A stretch of 64,000 nucleotides of DNA, taken from Clostridium sp. TW13 (lineage in GTDB: Bacteria; Bacillota; Clostridia; Clostridiales; Clostridiaceae). The stretch is from assembly GCF_024345225.1 (NCBI RefSeq), contig NZ_BROD01000001.1:2428362-2492361 (forward strand), written 5' to 3'. Shown here in pieces: positions 24,843-33,421 of this stretch (positions within the stretch are counted from its first letter, which is position 1; each line of letters begins with the position of its first letter). The translations under genes were made by a program, and so were the position numbers. The notes beneath the pieces were generated by a model that was given only the letters and a program-made list of their open reading frames with translations, was not told where the DNA came from and did not search any database.

Positions 24843-27707
24843 TTAATGAATTGTTATTGTTCCATTGTTTAATACAAAGATTAAATCTTTTCCATCAGCA
24901 TCTCCAAAATTAGTTTCTCCATTATCTGATAACTTTGTTACACCTGGAGTTGCTGTATCCTTAATTTTTACTGTTATATATACCAAATCTCCTGAGGATT
25001 TGATCAAATCTTTACCTGTTGCTTCAAAATCTAAGAATGACATACTCAATAAATTATTATTTTTATTGTCATAGTAGCTAAAGTTAGCCTTTGGATTAGC
25101 AATTATACTGCCTGGTGCTACACTTACTATATCAATTAAGTTAGAATCATACTTAAACTTCAAATCAAGGCTTGATATGCCTGATACTGGAATATTTTTT
25201 AGTGAAACTGGAATAACTAACGTATCCCCAGCCTTTCCTTCCACTGCTCCTATATTAGTAGAAAACTTATCCACTGGTACTCCTACTATTGTTACTGAAC
25301 CATTTGTATAATTTAAGTTATAAGCTGCACTCTTTGTATCTACAAAGTTCCCTGGGTCACTTACTTTTACATCAGTGGTTCCTTCTTTAGCTCCTGCTTT
25401 TATATCAAAGCTTATATTAAAGAATAAACCATCTTTTAATATTGCTTCTAATTCTGCACCTGTTGAATCGCAATAGAAAATATTAATTAATCCATTTTCC
25501 GCATCTACACTTGGTATAAATGTTGCATCTGGATTTACACAGATGTCTCCTGGAGTAACTTTTACATTTTCAAATAAATTCTTATCATAGCTTAAAGTGA
25601 AAGTACATGCATTCATTCCATTCTTAGTGATTCCTTTAACAGTTACAGGCACTACCACAGTTGTCCCAGCTTTACCTGTTGCATTTCCTATTACAACATT
25701 TAAATTCATTACTACAGGTTTTACAGTCACTGTAAGTTTTTGTACATCTCCAGCACTAAACTTGAACGTTAGCACTGTATCTCCTGCTGGTAAAGTATCA
25801 AGATATGCTTGAGTTAATGTTGCTACATTATCTTTTAATATATAATCTGTTCCTGCAGTTAAATCCTTTTTACCATCATTTATGCTTACAAGAGTATTTC
25901 CATTGTAAGTTATTGTTACTGGAATATCCGCTTTGTTTCCTTGATCGTATACTGAAGATGCTGGAGTTATAGCTGAATTTACAACTTGTTCTCCAACTAT
26001 TGATATTGAACCATTTGTGTAATTTAAGCTATAAGCCTTGCTTTTTGTATCTACAAAGTTACCTGAATCGCTTACTTTTACATCACTGCTTTGAGACTTT
26101 AATCCATTCTTTATATCAAAGCTTATATTAAAGAATAAACCATCTTTTAATATTGCTTCTAATTCTTCTCCTGTTGAATCACAGTAGAAAATATTAATTA
26201 AACCATTTGCCGCATCTACACTTGGTATAAATGTTGCATCTGGATTTACACATATATCTCCTGGAGTAACTTTTACATTTTCAAATAAATTCTTATCATA
26301 GCTTAAAGTGAAAGTACATGCATTCATTCCATTCTTAGTGATTCCTTTAACAGTTACAGGCACTACAACTGTTGTTCCTGCTTTACCTGTTGCATTTCCT
26401 ATTACAACATTTAAATTCATTACTACAGGTTTTACAGTCACTGTAAGTTTTTGTACATCTCCAGCACTAAACTTGAAGGTTAGCACTGAATCTCCTACTG
26501 GCAATGTATCAAGATATGCTTGAGTTAATGTTGCTACATTATCTTTTAATATATAATCTGTTCCTGCAGTTAAATCCTTTTTACCATCATTTATGCTTAC
26601 AAGAGTATTGTCATTAAAAGTTATTGTCACTGGAATATCTGCCTTTTTGCTTTGATCGTATACTGAAGATGCTGGAGTTATAACTGAACTTGGAGTTGAA
26701 TTAATAACTTCAATTGTAACAATTTTTGAACTTGCTTTATCAAAATCAAAAGAAATTGTAGTTTTGCCTAAAGGTAAAGTTGAAAGAAAATCTTTACTTA
26801 AAGTAACTCCTGCATCCGTAACAATGTAATCCTTTTCTTTTACCATAGGAACATATGAAGTTCCATTATAATAGCTTAATGCTTTTAACACATTATCATT
26901 AAATTTAATTCCTATATTTATATCAGCAGCTTTTTTAACATATTTGTCAAAGGTTGCTGACTCTGTGGTAATAACTGGATCAATTGTTACTTTTCCATCT
27001 GGTGCAACTCCCCATAAAGTTGTCCCATTTAAAGTTGCTGTAACTTTATCACTTTCAACATAATTTGAATCCTTACTATCAAAGGAATAATCATTACTTT
27101 GTGTGTAATTTGACCAATCAACCTTTGAAACTCTAGTTTGAATTTCCATTGTTTGACCAGCTTCTAAGGTTCCTGCAGCTTCGTTAAATCCTATTTCTAA
27201 ATAACTATCTGCATTAGTCACTGCTTGATTCAATTTACCAAAGACTCCTGTTACATTACTAGTTAAAGTTGAATATGTGCCACTGGTGGTAGCAGCATAA
27301 TCACACCAAAAGCTTTGTTCCTTATTATCATCAGATGTGTAATAATATCTTAACTTTAGATTTGATAGCTTGATTGAAGAACTTCCTGTATTTGTAACTT
27401 TAAATTTAGGGTTAATAGAATTTGATGAAGAGCTTGTACTTCCATTAAACATTCCCACTTTTACATGAGCATTAACATCTACTGCAGCATTTAAATTTTT
27501 ATTAGCGTCTGCTTTTTTATCTTGAGCAACTCCATTCACTTTATTTTCTGCGCCTAAAACAACTGTGTTGTCCAAATTTCGTGTATCCACATTATCCATT
27601 TGTACCTTTGAGTTAGCCTTTTCTGCCGCTGAAACAACTTTAGTTTGTTGAATTCCTACAGTAACTAATACTGCTGCAATAATAGCAAAAAGTTTTAATC
27701 TTCTCAT
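24843..27707 (-). CDS. cipA: Primary scaffoldin: CBM3, X2-X2-cohesin-X2-cohesin-cohesin
   Basis: This non-catalytic cell-free scaffold holds dockerin-bearing enzymes on cellulose. In 954 residues the order is: signal peptide (1 to about 27), an Asn/Lys-rich linker, a CBM3 (about 78-240, with SFWCDYA and YLEIGFNE), X2 module 1 (about 250-338), X2 module 2 (about 340-428), cohesin 1 (about 430-572), X2 module 3, cohesin 2, and a divergent cohesin 3 at the C-terminus (GAVEGKAGDTLVIPVSLKN). Cohesins 1 and 2 are nearly identical and contain three Cys each (NACTFTL, GDICVN, FYCDST). No dockerin or anchor is present at the C-terminus. It is first in the operon. Confidence 0.95.
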   Translation of the reverse strand: MRRLKLFAIIAAVLVTVGIQQTKVVSAAEKANSKVQMDNVDTRNLDNTVVLGAENKVNGVAQDKKADANKNLNAAVDVNAHVKVGMFNGSTSSSSNSINPKFKVTNTGSSSIKLSNLKLRYYYTSDDNKEQSFWCDYAATTSGTYSTLTSNVTGVFGKLNQAVTNADSYLEIGFNEAAGTLEAGQTMEIQTRVSKVDWSNYTQSNDYSFDSKDSNYVESDKVTATLNGTTLWGVAPDGKVTIDPVITTESATFDKYVKKAADINIGIKFNDNVLKALSYYNGTSYVPMVKEKDYIVTDAGVTLSKDFLSTLPLGKTTISFDFDKASSKIVTIEVINSTPSSVITPASSVYDQSKKADIPVTITFNDNTLVSINDGKKDLTAGTDYILKDNVATLTQAYLDTLPVGDSVLTFKFSAGDVQKLTVTVKPVVMNLNVVIGNATGKAGTTVVVPVTVKGITKNGMNACTFTLSYDKNLFENVKVTPGDICVNPDATFIPSVDAANGLINIFYCDSTGEELEAILKDGLFFNISFDIKNGLKSQSSDVKVSDSGNFVDTKSKAYSLNYTNGSISIVGEQVVNSAITPASSVYDQGNKADIPVTITYNGNTLVSINDGKKDLTAGTDYILKDNVATLTQAYLDTLPAGDTVLTFKFSAGDVQKLTVTVKPVVMNLNVVIGNATGKAGTTVVVPVTVKGITKNGMNACTFTLSYDKNLFENVKVTPGDICVNPDATFIPSVDAENGLINIFYCDSTGAELEAILKDGLFFNISFDIKAGAKEGTTDVKVSDPGNFVDTKSAAYNLNYTNGSVTIVGVPVDKFSTNIGAVEGKAGDTLVIPVSLKNIPVSGISSLDLKFKYDSNLIDIVSVAPGSIIANPKANFSYYDNKNNNLLSMSFLDFEATGKDLIKSSGDLVYITVKIKDTATPGVTKLSDNGETNFGDADGKDLIFVLNNGTITIH
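25285..26691 (-). repeat. Tandem 711-bp duplication inside the scaffoldin gene
   Basis: The X2-cohesin unit is present twice with an offset of 711 bases (237 codons), roughly 25285-25980 and 25996-26691. Long stretches are nearly identical at DNA level, including silent positions. This implies a recent duplication or gene conversion. Such a repeat can expand or shrink by recombination. Confidence 0.85.
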
Positions 27708-27900
27708 TTAAATTATTTCCTCCCTATTTTTAATAAAACCAGTTAAGTTATAATTAGATTACTTCTTCACCTCCACAAAATAAATTATGATTTGGGATAC
27801 TTAAAACCTTAATAAGAATTCTTTAATTTATAATAAGAGCTTGTAATTTAATAAACAGCTCTATTATATTTAATTTTATCTATCTGCCTCTGTATACCTT

Positions 27901-27955
27901 TTCAAATAATGATTGAAATTAAGTCATTTTTTAATAATTTCAATCATTATTTGAA
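27901..27955 (-). other. Perfect 21-bp hairpin in the scaffoldin leader
   Basis: The arms at 27901-27921 and 27935-27955 are exact complements over 21 bases, with a 13-base loop. It lies between the predicted scaffoldin promoter (28039-28066) and the start codon, inside a leader of about 325 bases. It is not followed by a T-run on the minus strand. It may stabilise the operon mRNA at its 5' end. Confidence 0.75.
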
Positions 27956-28038
27956 TATCAATTTTCTCTCTTACTTTGCATTTCGTTTTATAACTCAATT
28001 ATCTATCCTTTCAAGAGCAAATTCTACATTTTTTCATA

Positions 28039-28066
28039 ATTATACCAATAATAATCTCAAAGTAAA
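28039..28066 (-). promoter_or_regulatory. Predicted cellulosome operon promoter
   Basis: TTTACT (28061-28066) and TATAAT (28039-28044) are 16 bases apart on the minus strand, the best match upstream of the scaffoldin gene. No catabolite-repression palindrome was recognised around it. Confidence 0.5.
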
Positions 28067-28156
28067 TTTTTATTTCAAAAATTCATTTATGCTATAATAC
28101 CTAGTACAAAATGACAGTTTTGTTGCATTTAATTATTTTTCATGATATAATATCAT

Positions 28157-28200
28157 TCAAAAAAATCCTTAGTTGAAATCTTTGCTTCATCTAAGGATTT
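28157..28200 (-). terminator. Terminator of the structured RNA
   Basis: The 10-bp arms AAATCCTTAG (28163-28172) and CTAAGGATTT (28191-28200) are followed by TTTTTTGAAT on the minus strand. Confidence 0.88.
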
Positions 28201-28400
28201 TGCTTATTCATTACTAATAATTTATTTATCCGATAGCTAGCATCCGTAACACTCCAACTTCTTTAAGTTGGAGATAACGGCTGCACGCTCCTGGATAAGT
28301 TCAACTAAGATTCAGACGGGGATCAAACCCCACCTGAATCAAGTTTCACTTGATAATTAATAAAACTCAAAATTTCCTTTTAAACTTTGAAGATTATTCT
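28157..28400 (-). ncRNA. Highly structured noncoding RNA, probably raiA-motif type
   Basis: On the minus strand, in order: a GATTCAG/CTGAATC hairpin with an inner GGGG/CCCC stem (28309-28340), and a domain closed by TTATCC (28226-28231) with GGATAA (28293-28298). That domain contains a CCGT/ACGG stem capped by CTCCAACTT/AAGTTGGAG (28252-28273). An intrinsic terminator closes the gene. Base composition is far less AT-rich than the surroundings. The string CTTATCCAGGAGCGTGCAGC and the general layout match my memory of the clostridial raiA-motif RNA, linked to sporulation and aggregation. Identity is from memory; the structure is seen directly. The 5' end near 28400 is approximate. Confidence 0.65.
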
Positions 28401-28519
28401 TATAACTTTAACCATCATTTGTAAAATATTCTTAAAAGCCGTTTTTTTAAGCGTGAAATATGTTGACAAGCTTTTATGACTTTCACGAGCAAATATTGGC
28501 CATTTGTGAAAATCTATAT

Positions 28520-28628
28520 AAAATTAAAGGTTTATATTGTATTATTAACTTACCAACACACTCAATATTTAATACCTTTAATAAAATAAAAAAAAGCTGG
28601 AGGATAATTCTCCGGCTTTTTTTTATTT
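28520..28628 (+). ncRNA. Putative small RNA, copy 1
   Basis: This transcript of about 100 bases is proposed from a TATAAA -10 (about 28516-28521), an identical central block, and an intrinsic terminator with arms AAAAGC-GGAG and CTCC-GCTTTTTTTT (28590-28625). The block includes an unpaired A/C-rich stretch (ACTTACCAACACACTC) suited to base pairing with target RNAs. A 68-codon frame (ATG 28460) runs through it but has no ribosome binding site, and its 3' part crosses the terminator. The -35 is poor, so promoter placement is uncertain. Confidence 0.6.
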
Positions 28629-28729
28629 TCTACAAAATATCCTTAAACACTATTTTTTTATCATGAAGTATGTTGACAAGCTTTTTCAGCTTTTACGAGC
28701 AGATATTGATGGTTTGTGAAAATCTATAT

Positions 28730-28832
28730 AAAATTAGAAGTTTATATTGTATTATTAACTTACCAACACACTCAATATTTAATACCTTTAATAAAAATAA
28801 AAAAGCTAGAGAAACATTCTCTAGCTTTTTTA
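28730..28832 (+). ncRNA. Putative small RNA, copy 2
   Basis: This is the second copy of the neighbouring small RNA, with the same TATAAA element and A/C-rich block. Its own terminator (28798-28832) has arms AAAAAGCTAGAGA and TCTCTAGCTTTTT. The terminator stem differs in sequence from copy 1 but keeps pairing, which indicates selection on the RNA structure. The hairpin is palindromic enough to also end the convergent small gene at 28838. Confidence 0.6.
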
Positions 28833-28837
28833 TTGTA

Positions 28838-28999
28838 TTAGAATCCTTTTTTCTTTGCTATTACACCACTTTCATTTAGAGCTGGTTCTTCTATGGTAGT
28901 TACAAAACTATTTTTTGACATAGATTGATCTGTTTTAGTTTCATTTCTTAGTGATTCTTCCCTTGTATGTTCTCTCTGATTACGATATCTCATATTCAT
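28838..28999 (-). CDS. Small hydrophilic protein, unknown
   Basis: About 53 residues, rich in Arg, Glu, Asn and Ser, with no membrane segment or known motif. Translation could start at any of three close ATG codons; the one at 28999 lies four bases after AAAGG. It ends at the shared hairpin with small RNA copy 2. It could be a real small protein because it has a plausible ribosome site and terminator. I do not recognise it. Confidence 0.45.
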   Translation of the reverse strand: MNMRYRNQREHTREESLRNETKTDQSMSKNSFVTTIEEPALNESGVIAKKKGF

Positions 29000-29274
29000 C
29001 ATTCCTTTCAAATAAGGCATCTTGAAAAAATAAATAAGTATATCTGCTAGTTTATTTTCAAATGCCTAAAATAGTTTTATTTTATAACTCCGTTAATAAA
29101 TTACCGCATCCTAATTTTATTTTTACAAAATAATAATAATATATACCTAACTTTTATTGTATTTTAAGAATATAAAACTAAAAACTATCAAAAATAGAGT
29201 ATAGACTTTTAAAGTTAAAAATTATATAATTGTTATTAATTAATAGTAATTATTGTTGAAAGCGAGTGTTGATT

Positions 29275-30483
29275 ATGGAAAATGTTAAAAGTATTTCACC
29301 TGATTTATTTTGGGTTGGTTCTTTAGATCCAAACCTTAAAGTATTTGATGTTATAATGGAAACTGAGTTTGGTACTACCTATAACTCATATTTATTAAAA
29401 GGTACCGAAGGAACTGCTATATTTGAAACTGTAAAGGATAAATTTTTTGATGATTATCTTGAAAAAATTAAATCTCTTGTAGATCCAAGTACTATAAATT
29501 ATATTGTTGTAAACCACACTGAACCTGACCATAGCGGTTCAGCAGCCAAATTGCTTGAATATGCACCAAATGCAACAGTAGTTGGTTCATCTCAAGCAAT
29601 ACTATTTCTTCAACAAATTGTAAACAAACCTTTTAAAAGTCAAGTTGTTAAGGAAGGTGAAACATTAAATCTTGGAAATAAAACTATTCGCTTTATTTCA
29701 GCACCTAACTTACACTGGCCGGATACAATGTATTCGTATGTTGAAGAGGAAAAAACACTTATTACTTGCGACTCCTTTGGAGCTCATTATTGCTCAGATA
29801 AAATTTTTAGAAATGATCTTGAAAAAGAAAAAGATGCTGAATATCTTAAGGCCTTTAAGTTCTATTTTGACATGATAATAGGACCATTTAAACCTTTTGT
29901 TCTTACTGCATTAACAAAAATTAACGACCTAGATATTAAATATATTTGCCCAGGACATGGAATGGTTTTAAGCGGAGAATATATAGATAAATACAAAGCT
30001 TTATATAAAGAATGGTCAACTGTTGAGAAGAGAAAAACTCCAAGTATAATTTTAGGTTATGTATCTGCTTATGGCTTTACTGAAAAACTGGCTAACAAAA
30101 TAGCAGAAGGAATTAAATCTACAAATGATCAATATGAGGTTTTAGTCTATGATTTAAGCATTGCAAAACAAGATGAAGTTATCAAAGAAATAGAACAAGC
30201 ATCTGGCCTTCTAATAGGGTCTCCAACTATACTTGCAGATGCTCTTCCACCTGTTTTATCTTTACTTTATACTCTAAACCCTGCAATCCATAAAGGAAAA
30301 TATGCAGCCTGCTTTGGTTCATATGGTTGGAGTGGAGAGGCAACAAAAAATATTCAACAGAGATTTGTTCAACTTAAATTTAAAACACCATTAGAGCCAT
30401 TAAAGATAAAATTCAATCCAAGTGATGAGGAATTACAACAGGCTTTTGACTTTGGTGTAGAATTTGTAAAATCAATGCAATAG
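29275..30483 (+). CDS. fprA: Flavodiiron protein (A-type flavoprotein, O2/NO reductase)
   Basis: It reduces oxygen to water or nitric oxide to N2O, protecting anaerobes. The 402 residues have an N-terminal metallo-beta-lactamase-like diiron domain with HTEPDHSG, DSFGAHYCSD and CPGHG. A C-terminal flavodoxin domain follows (ILGYVSAYGFTEKLAN, then CFGSYGWSGEA). I choose ATG 29275 over the upstream GTG at 29266 because it fits the AAAGCGAG site. No rubredoxin or flavin-reductase domain is fused, so an external electron donor is needed. It is followed by a terminator and is apparently monocistronic. Confidence 0.96.
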   Translation: MENVKSISPDLFWVGSLDPNLKVFDVIMETEFGTTYNSYLLKGTEGTAIFETVKDKFFDDYLEKIKSLVDPSTINYIVVNHTEPDHSGSAAKLLEYAPNATVVGSSQAILFLQQIVNKPFKSQVVKEGETLNLGNKTIRFISAPNLHWPDTMYSYVEEEKTLITCDSFGAHYCSDKIFRNDLEKEKDAEYLKAFKFYFDMIIGPFKPFVLTALTKINDLDIKYICPGHGMVLSGEYIDKYKALYKEWSTVEKRKTPSIILGYVSAYGFTEKLANKIAEGIKSTNDQYEVLVYDLSIAKQDEVIKEIEQASGLLIGSPTILADALPPVLSLLYTLNPAIHKGKYAACFGSYGWSGEATKNIQQRFVQLKFKTPLEPLKIKFNPSDEELQQAFDFGVEFVKSMQ

Positions 30484-30513
30484 CATTTCACATAATTCAT
30501 ATATAAGATAAAC

Positions 30514-30550
30514 GCCTTGAGATTAAATATTAACCTCAAGGCATTATTTT
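30514..30550. terminator. Terminator between fprA and the NAD-salvage operon
   Basis: Arms GCCTTGAG and CTCAAGGC are followed by ATTATTTTT on the plus strand. It probably also ends the convergent minus-strand operon. Confidence 0.88.
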
Positions 30551-30566
30551 TACTTACTTTATTTAA

Positions 30567-32036
30567 TTAAAATTTCTTATTCAATCTATTTCTTATTTCT
30601 TTCAAGGAATATTCTCTTGTAAGTTTTCCATCCTTAAATACAGGAATCAACAAGTTATCTGTATAAGCTTCCTGCTCTTTAATAGTTAATTGATCCTTGT
30701 ATAAAATGTCATCTCCTTCTCTATATACATAACACATACCCTTCTGAGATTTTTTGAAATTTCCTGTATCTGTTTTAGGGTCTTTGAATATAAATTTTTC
30801 CTCTCCATTAATCACAGCATGAGTTGCCTTCAATGCAAATCCAAAGGTATCCCTTGTATTAAATTGATAAGTGTAAGAGCCTATTCCAAATACACAATTA
30901 CTTACAGCAAAACCTTTATCAGCCAACTGTTTACAGATTTCATCACATCTTTCTACTGTAATACTATCACCATAAATTGTTCCTATATGCTTGTCTAAAA
31001 CCTTATATCCTTTTGAATTTATTGATCCTCCAAATAAATCCCATAGTAATTCTACAGTCCCCTTATAGGCTGGACTATCCTTTGATGCTTCATTATCCCC
31101 ACAAATAATCTTCACTGGATCTCCACTATCCCCTCTTATAACAATCTTACCATCTCTATTTAAAATATCTTGCTTTAGAACTGGTAGTAAATTCGTTATA
31201 ACATTCCAATAATCATAGGTGTCAGAAACTATGCTCAATATTCCTGTTGGAAATACCTCATTAATCAATCTTTTATATGCAGAAAGTTCATCTTGTCCAT
31301 AACTACACATTACACTGTGTTCTGTAGATGGAGTACCAAGAGCCACAGTTTCTTTTTCAATATCACAGTTGTAATACTCCTCTAAATACACAATTGCAGG
31401 TATTGTAGCTGTTCCAGTAAAGGACAACAAATGTCCTGCACTACTAGATTCTGCACTTTCTAAGGAACTAAATCCTCTCATACTAAAGTCACCACAAGCT
31501 TTAGCAGGCTCACCATTTTCTACTGTTAACTCAAAATACTTCTCAATAATCTCTCTATATCTATAGGCAATAGTAGCACTGGTCATTGGTTGCCAAATAT
31601 GACAGCTCATAAAAGTTTCTAGATAATTAACAAGCCAAGCAAAATCCTCATGAGTATTTGTAATTTCAATCATTGGAGTTTTTATATTAACCCTTGTCCC
31701 TTCTTCCACAGCTCTAATTTGTATAGGCAAGTATCCCAAATCATGCAATTTTTCTATATGCTCAGTATCTGCTGCTATTTCTCCCATAGCTCTAGAAATA
31801 ATCCTTTTATATTCAGCTATAATCTCATCTTTAGGTCTATTAAAGAAGTTTTCATTAAAATAACTAATCAAATATTTCTTTATAAAAGGCTGAAGTCCAA
31901 ACATGACTACCTTATCCATATCCTCTTTTCTTGACATTCTAGGGGTCCAATAGCTTACTAATTTTGTCAAGCCTTGTGCATAACACATATGATGTATAGT
32001 CTTATAAAAATCTGTTAGCAATAGTGGGTTTATCAT
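30567..32036 (-). CDS. nadV: Nicotinamide phosphoribosyltransferase (NAMPT/NadV type)
   Basis: It converts nicotinamide and PRPP to NMN. The 489 residues follow the NAMPT layout: an N-terminal TDFYKTIHH and SYWTPRM, DFSMRGFSS, HLLSFTGTAT, GTPSTEHSV, SIVSDTYDYWN, VIRGDSGDP, and a C-terminal GIGSYTYQFNTRDTFGFALK. It overlaps the nicotinamidase stop by four bases (ATGA), so the two are translationally coupled. It is the last gene of a four-gene NAD-salvage operon. Nicotinate phosphoribosyltransferase is the alternative, but these motifs fit NAMPT better. Confidence 0.9.
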   Translation of the reverse strand: MINPLLLTDFYKTIHHMCYAQGLTKLVSYWTPRMSRKEDMDKVVMFGLQPFIKKYLISYFNENFFNRPKDEIIAEYKRIISRAMGEIAADTEHIEKLHDLGYLPIQIRAVEEGTRVNIKTPMIEITNTHEDFAWLVNYLETFMSCHIWQPMTSATIAYRYREIIEKYFELTVENGEPAKACGDFSMRGFSSLESAESSSAGHLLSFTGTATIPAIVYLEEYYNCDIEKETVALGTPSTEHSVMCSYGQDELSAYKRLINEVFPTGILSIVSDTYDYWNVITNLLPVLKQDILNRDGKIVIRGDSGDPVKIICGDNEASKDSPAYKGTVELLWDLFGGSINSKGYKVLDKHIGTIYGDSITVERCDEICKQLADKGFAVSNCVFGIGSYTYQFNTRDTFGFALKATHAVINGEEKFIFKDPKTDTGNFKKSQKGMCYVYREGDDILYKDQLTIKEQEAYTDNLLIPVFKDGKLTREYSLKEIRNRLNKKF

Positions 32037-32587
32037 AATCTTTCACCTCTATTTATTACTTTTGCCTGCAATGATTCCAAAACATCTAATGCTTCTTCAT
32101 GTAAACAAGGATCAAAACTAGCACAAAGACTTGCATCTACAACTATAGTTGACTCTACGTATTGAGACTGAAATGTTACAGCATTGCTTATTACACATAT
32201 ATTGCTTACTACTCCTACTAACTCTATTTCTTCTATATCATTTCCAACTTCTTCAGTAATCTTTAACATTGTGCTTGGATCTATACCAAAAGATCTTTTC
32301 TGATAATGAAATGTGTTTTTTACGCCTTTGAACTCCTTTAATCTTCCGTATAAATCATGTCCTTCAGAATTTATAATGCAATGAGGAATTGGTAAATTTC
32401 TGCCTTCCCTTGTTTCTAAATAATTTTCAAAATGAGTATCATAGGTGAATACCACCTTATCTCCTCTATCTAAATAAGATTTTACCTTGTTATAAATTCC
32501 TTCTTCTAAAGTTTCAGCCTTCTTAAAGCCTAATGCACCATCTACAAAATCCTTTTGATAATCTATAACTACTAGTAATTTTTTCAT
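32033..32587 (-). CDS. pncA: Isochorismatase-family nicotinamidase
   Basis: It probably hydrolyses nicotinamide to nicotinate. The 184 residues show the cysteine-hydrolase triad: Asp in VVIDYQKDF, Lys in the HYQKRSFG region, and Cys in GVVSNICVISNAV. The metal-site region is TYDTHFENYL. In this operon a nicotinamidase beside NAMPT gives two routes for nicotinamide. Other amidases of the superfamily share the motifs, so substrate assignment rests partly on the neighbours. Confidence 0.87.
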   Translation of the reverse strand: MKKLLVVIDYQKDFVDGALGFKKAETLEEGIYNKVKSYLDRGDKVVFTYDTHFENYLETREGRNLPIPHCIINSEGHDLYGRLKEFKGVKNTFHYQKRSFGIDPSTMLKITEEVGNDIEEIELVGVVSNICVISNAVTFQSQYVESTIVVDASLCASFDPCLHEEALDVLESLQAKVINRGERL

Positions 32588-32605
32588 AACCTATCTCTCT
32601 CCCTT

Positions 32606-33403
32606 TTATATAATTTTTGTTATATTAATTTTCTGATGTTCTTCATTTAAAATACTATTTGTTGTGTAGACTTTTTTGATTAAATCATTCTTAAGAATTT
32701 CACCTTCAAAGATAGTATTCTCACAATGGGTTACCACTAAATAAACTTCTGAAGCACCTATTTCTTTAAGCTTTTCTGCAGTTAGAATAAAAGTTCCTCC
32801 CTTAGAACATAAATCATCAACTATAATAGCTTTGAAGCCTTTCTTGCTCACTGTTCCATTAAGCTCTAATTTTTTTATATTGCCCGTTTTAAAATCTCTT
32901 TCCTTAGTGGCAGTTAAAATATTTTCGTAATGAATTTGCTTTCCATATCTCTTTGCAGCACCTGCATCTGGATATATTAAATATACTTCCTCTTTTGCTG
33001 ATTTAAATTCTTCTAACAAACTCTTAGTAATTTCTGCAGACATATTTATTACTTTAACTCTATCTAAAAGTGCTACACATACTTCTGAATGCGGTTCATA
33101 TATAACCACTTGCTGAAAATCCAAATTATTTATCAATTTGCACAAATATTTTAGAGTAAAAACTGTCATTCCTTCTGTCCTATCCATTCTGCTATAAGGC
33201 ATGTAAGTAAATATCAAACTAGCTTTTAGTCTAAATTCATCTAAATGACTTTTTAAAAACATTAGATGAGTTAAATCTTCATCATTCTCAAACTTAAGTT
33301 TTATCTCATTATTTTCTTGCATATTAAGCGTATTACTATTAATTAATGACTCCCCATTTGGGAATTTAATTATCTCAACTTTCTTATCATTTAAACTAAT
33401 CAT
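32606..33403 (-). CDS. Ribose-phosphate pyrophosphokinase-like protein
   Basis: This is a Prs-family protein that would make PRPP for the phosphoribosyltransferase next door. At 265 residues it is shorter than housekeeping Prs (about 310). It keeps a PYSRMDR segment (family: PYaRqDR) and a PRPP-loop region (AIIVDDLCSKGGTFI, family: vDDiiDTggT) in which the usual DT is CS. The divergence suggests a specialised enzyme dedicated to NAD salvage. It lies between the regulator and the nicotinamidase with gaps of 18 bases on each side. Confidence 0.85.
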   Translation of the reverse strand: MISLNDKKVEIIKFPNGESLINSNTLNMQENNEIKLKFENDEDLTHLMFLKSHLDEFRLKASLIFTYMPYSRMDRTEGMTVFTLKYLCKLINNLDFQQVVIYEPHSEVCVALLDRVKVINMSAEITKSLLEEFKSAKEEVYLIYPDAGAAKRYGKQIHYENILTATKERDFKTGNIKKLELNGTVSKKGFKAIIVDDLCSKGGTFILTAEKLKEIGASEVYLVVTHCENTIFEGEILKNDLIKKVYTTNSILNEEHQKINITKII

Positions 33404-33421
33404 CTTTATTCACCTCATAAA

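Larger units (their letters stand above)
28450..28835 (+). repeat. Tandem direct repeat, offset 210 bases, two copies
   Basis: Copy 1 (28450-28625) and copy 2 (28660-28835) share a 57-base perfectly identical block (28530-28586 and 28740-28796) and a 24-base identical block (28503-28526 and 28713-28736). The bases before these blocks differ at many positions. Each copy ends in its own terminator with a different stem sequence. Confidence 0.9.

Noticed and set aside
28220-28355. IS200/IS605 element end or TnpB guide RNA
   Set aside because: The hairpins and G/C-rich string first looked like a transposon end. However, no tnpB or tnpA remnant is present, and the minus strand has a perfect terminator placed for an independent RNA.
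28460-28879. Two paralogous small proteins of 68 and 69 residues
   Set aside because: Neither ATG has a ribosome site, the frames run through strong terminators, and the identity between copies is highest where the DNA is identical at silent sites too. RNA-level conservation fits better.
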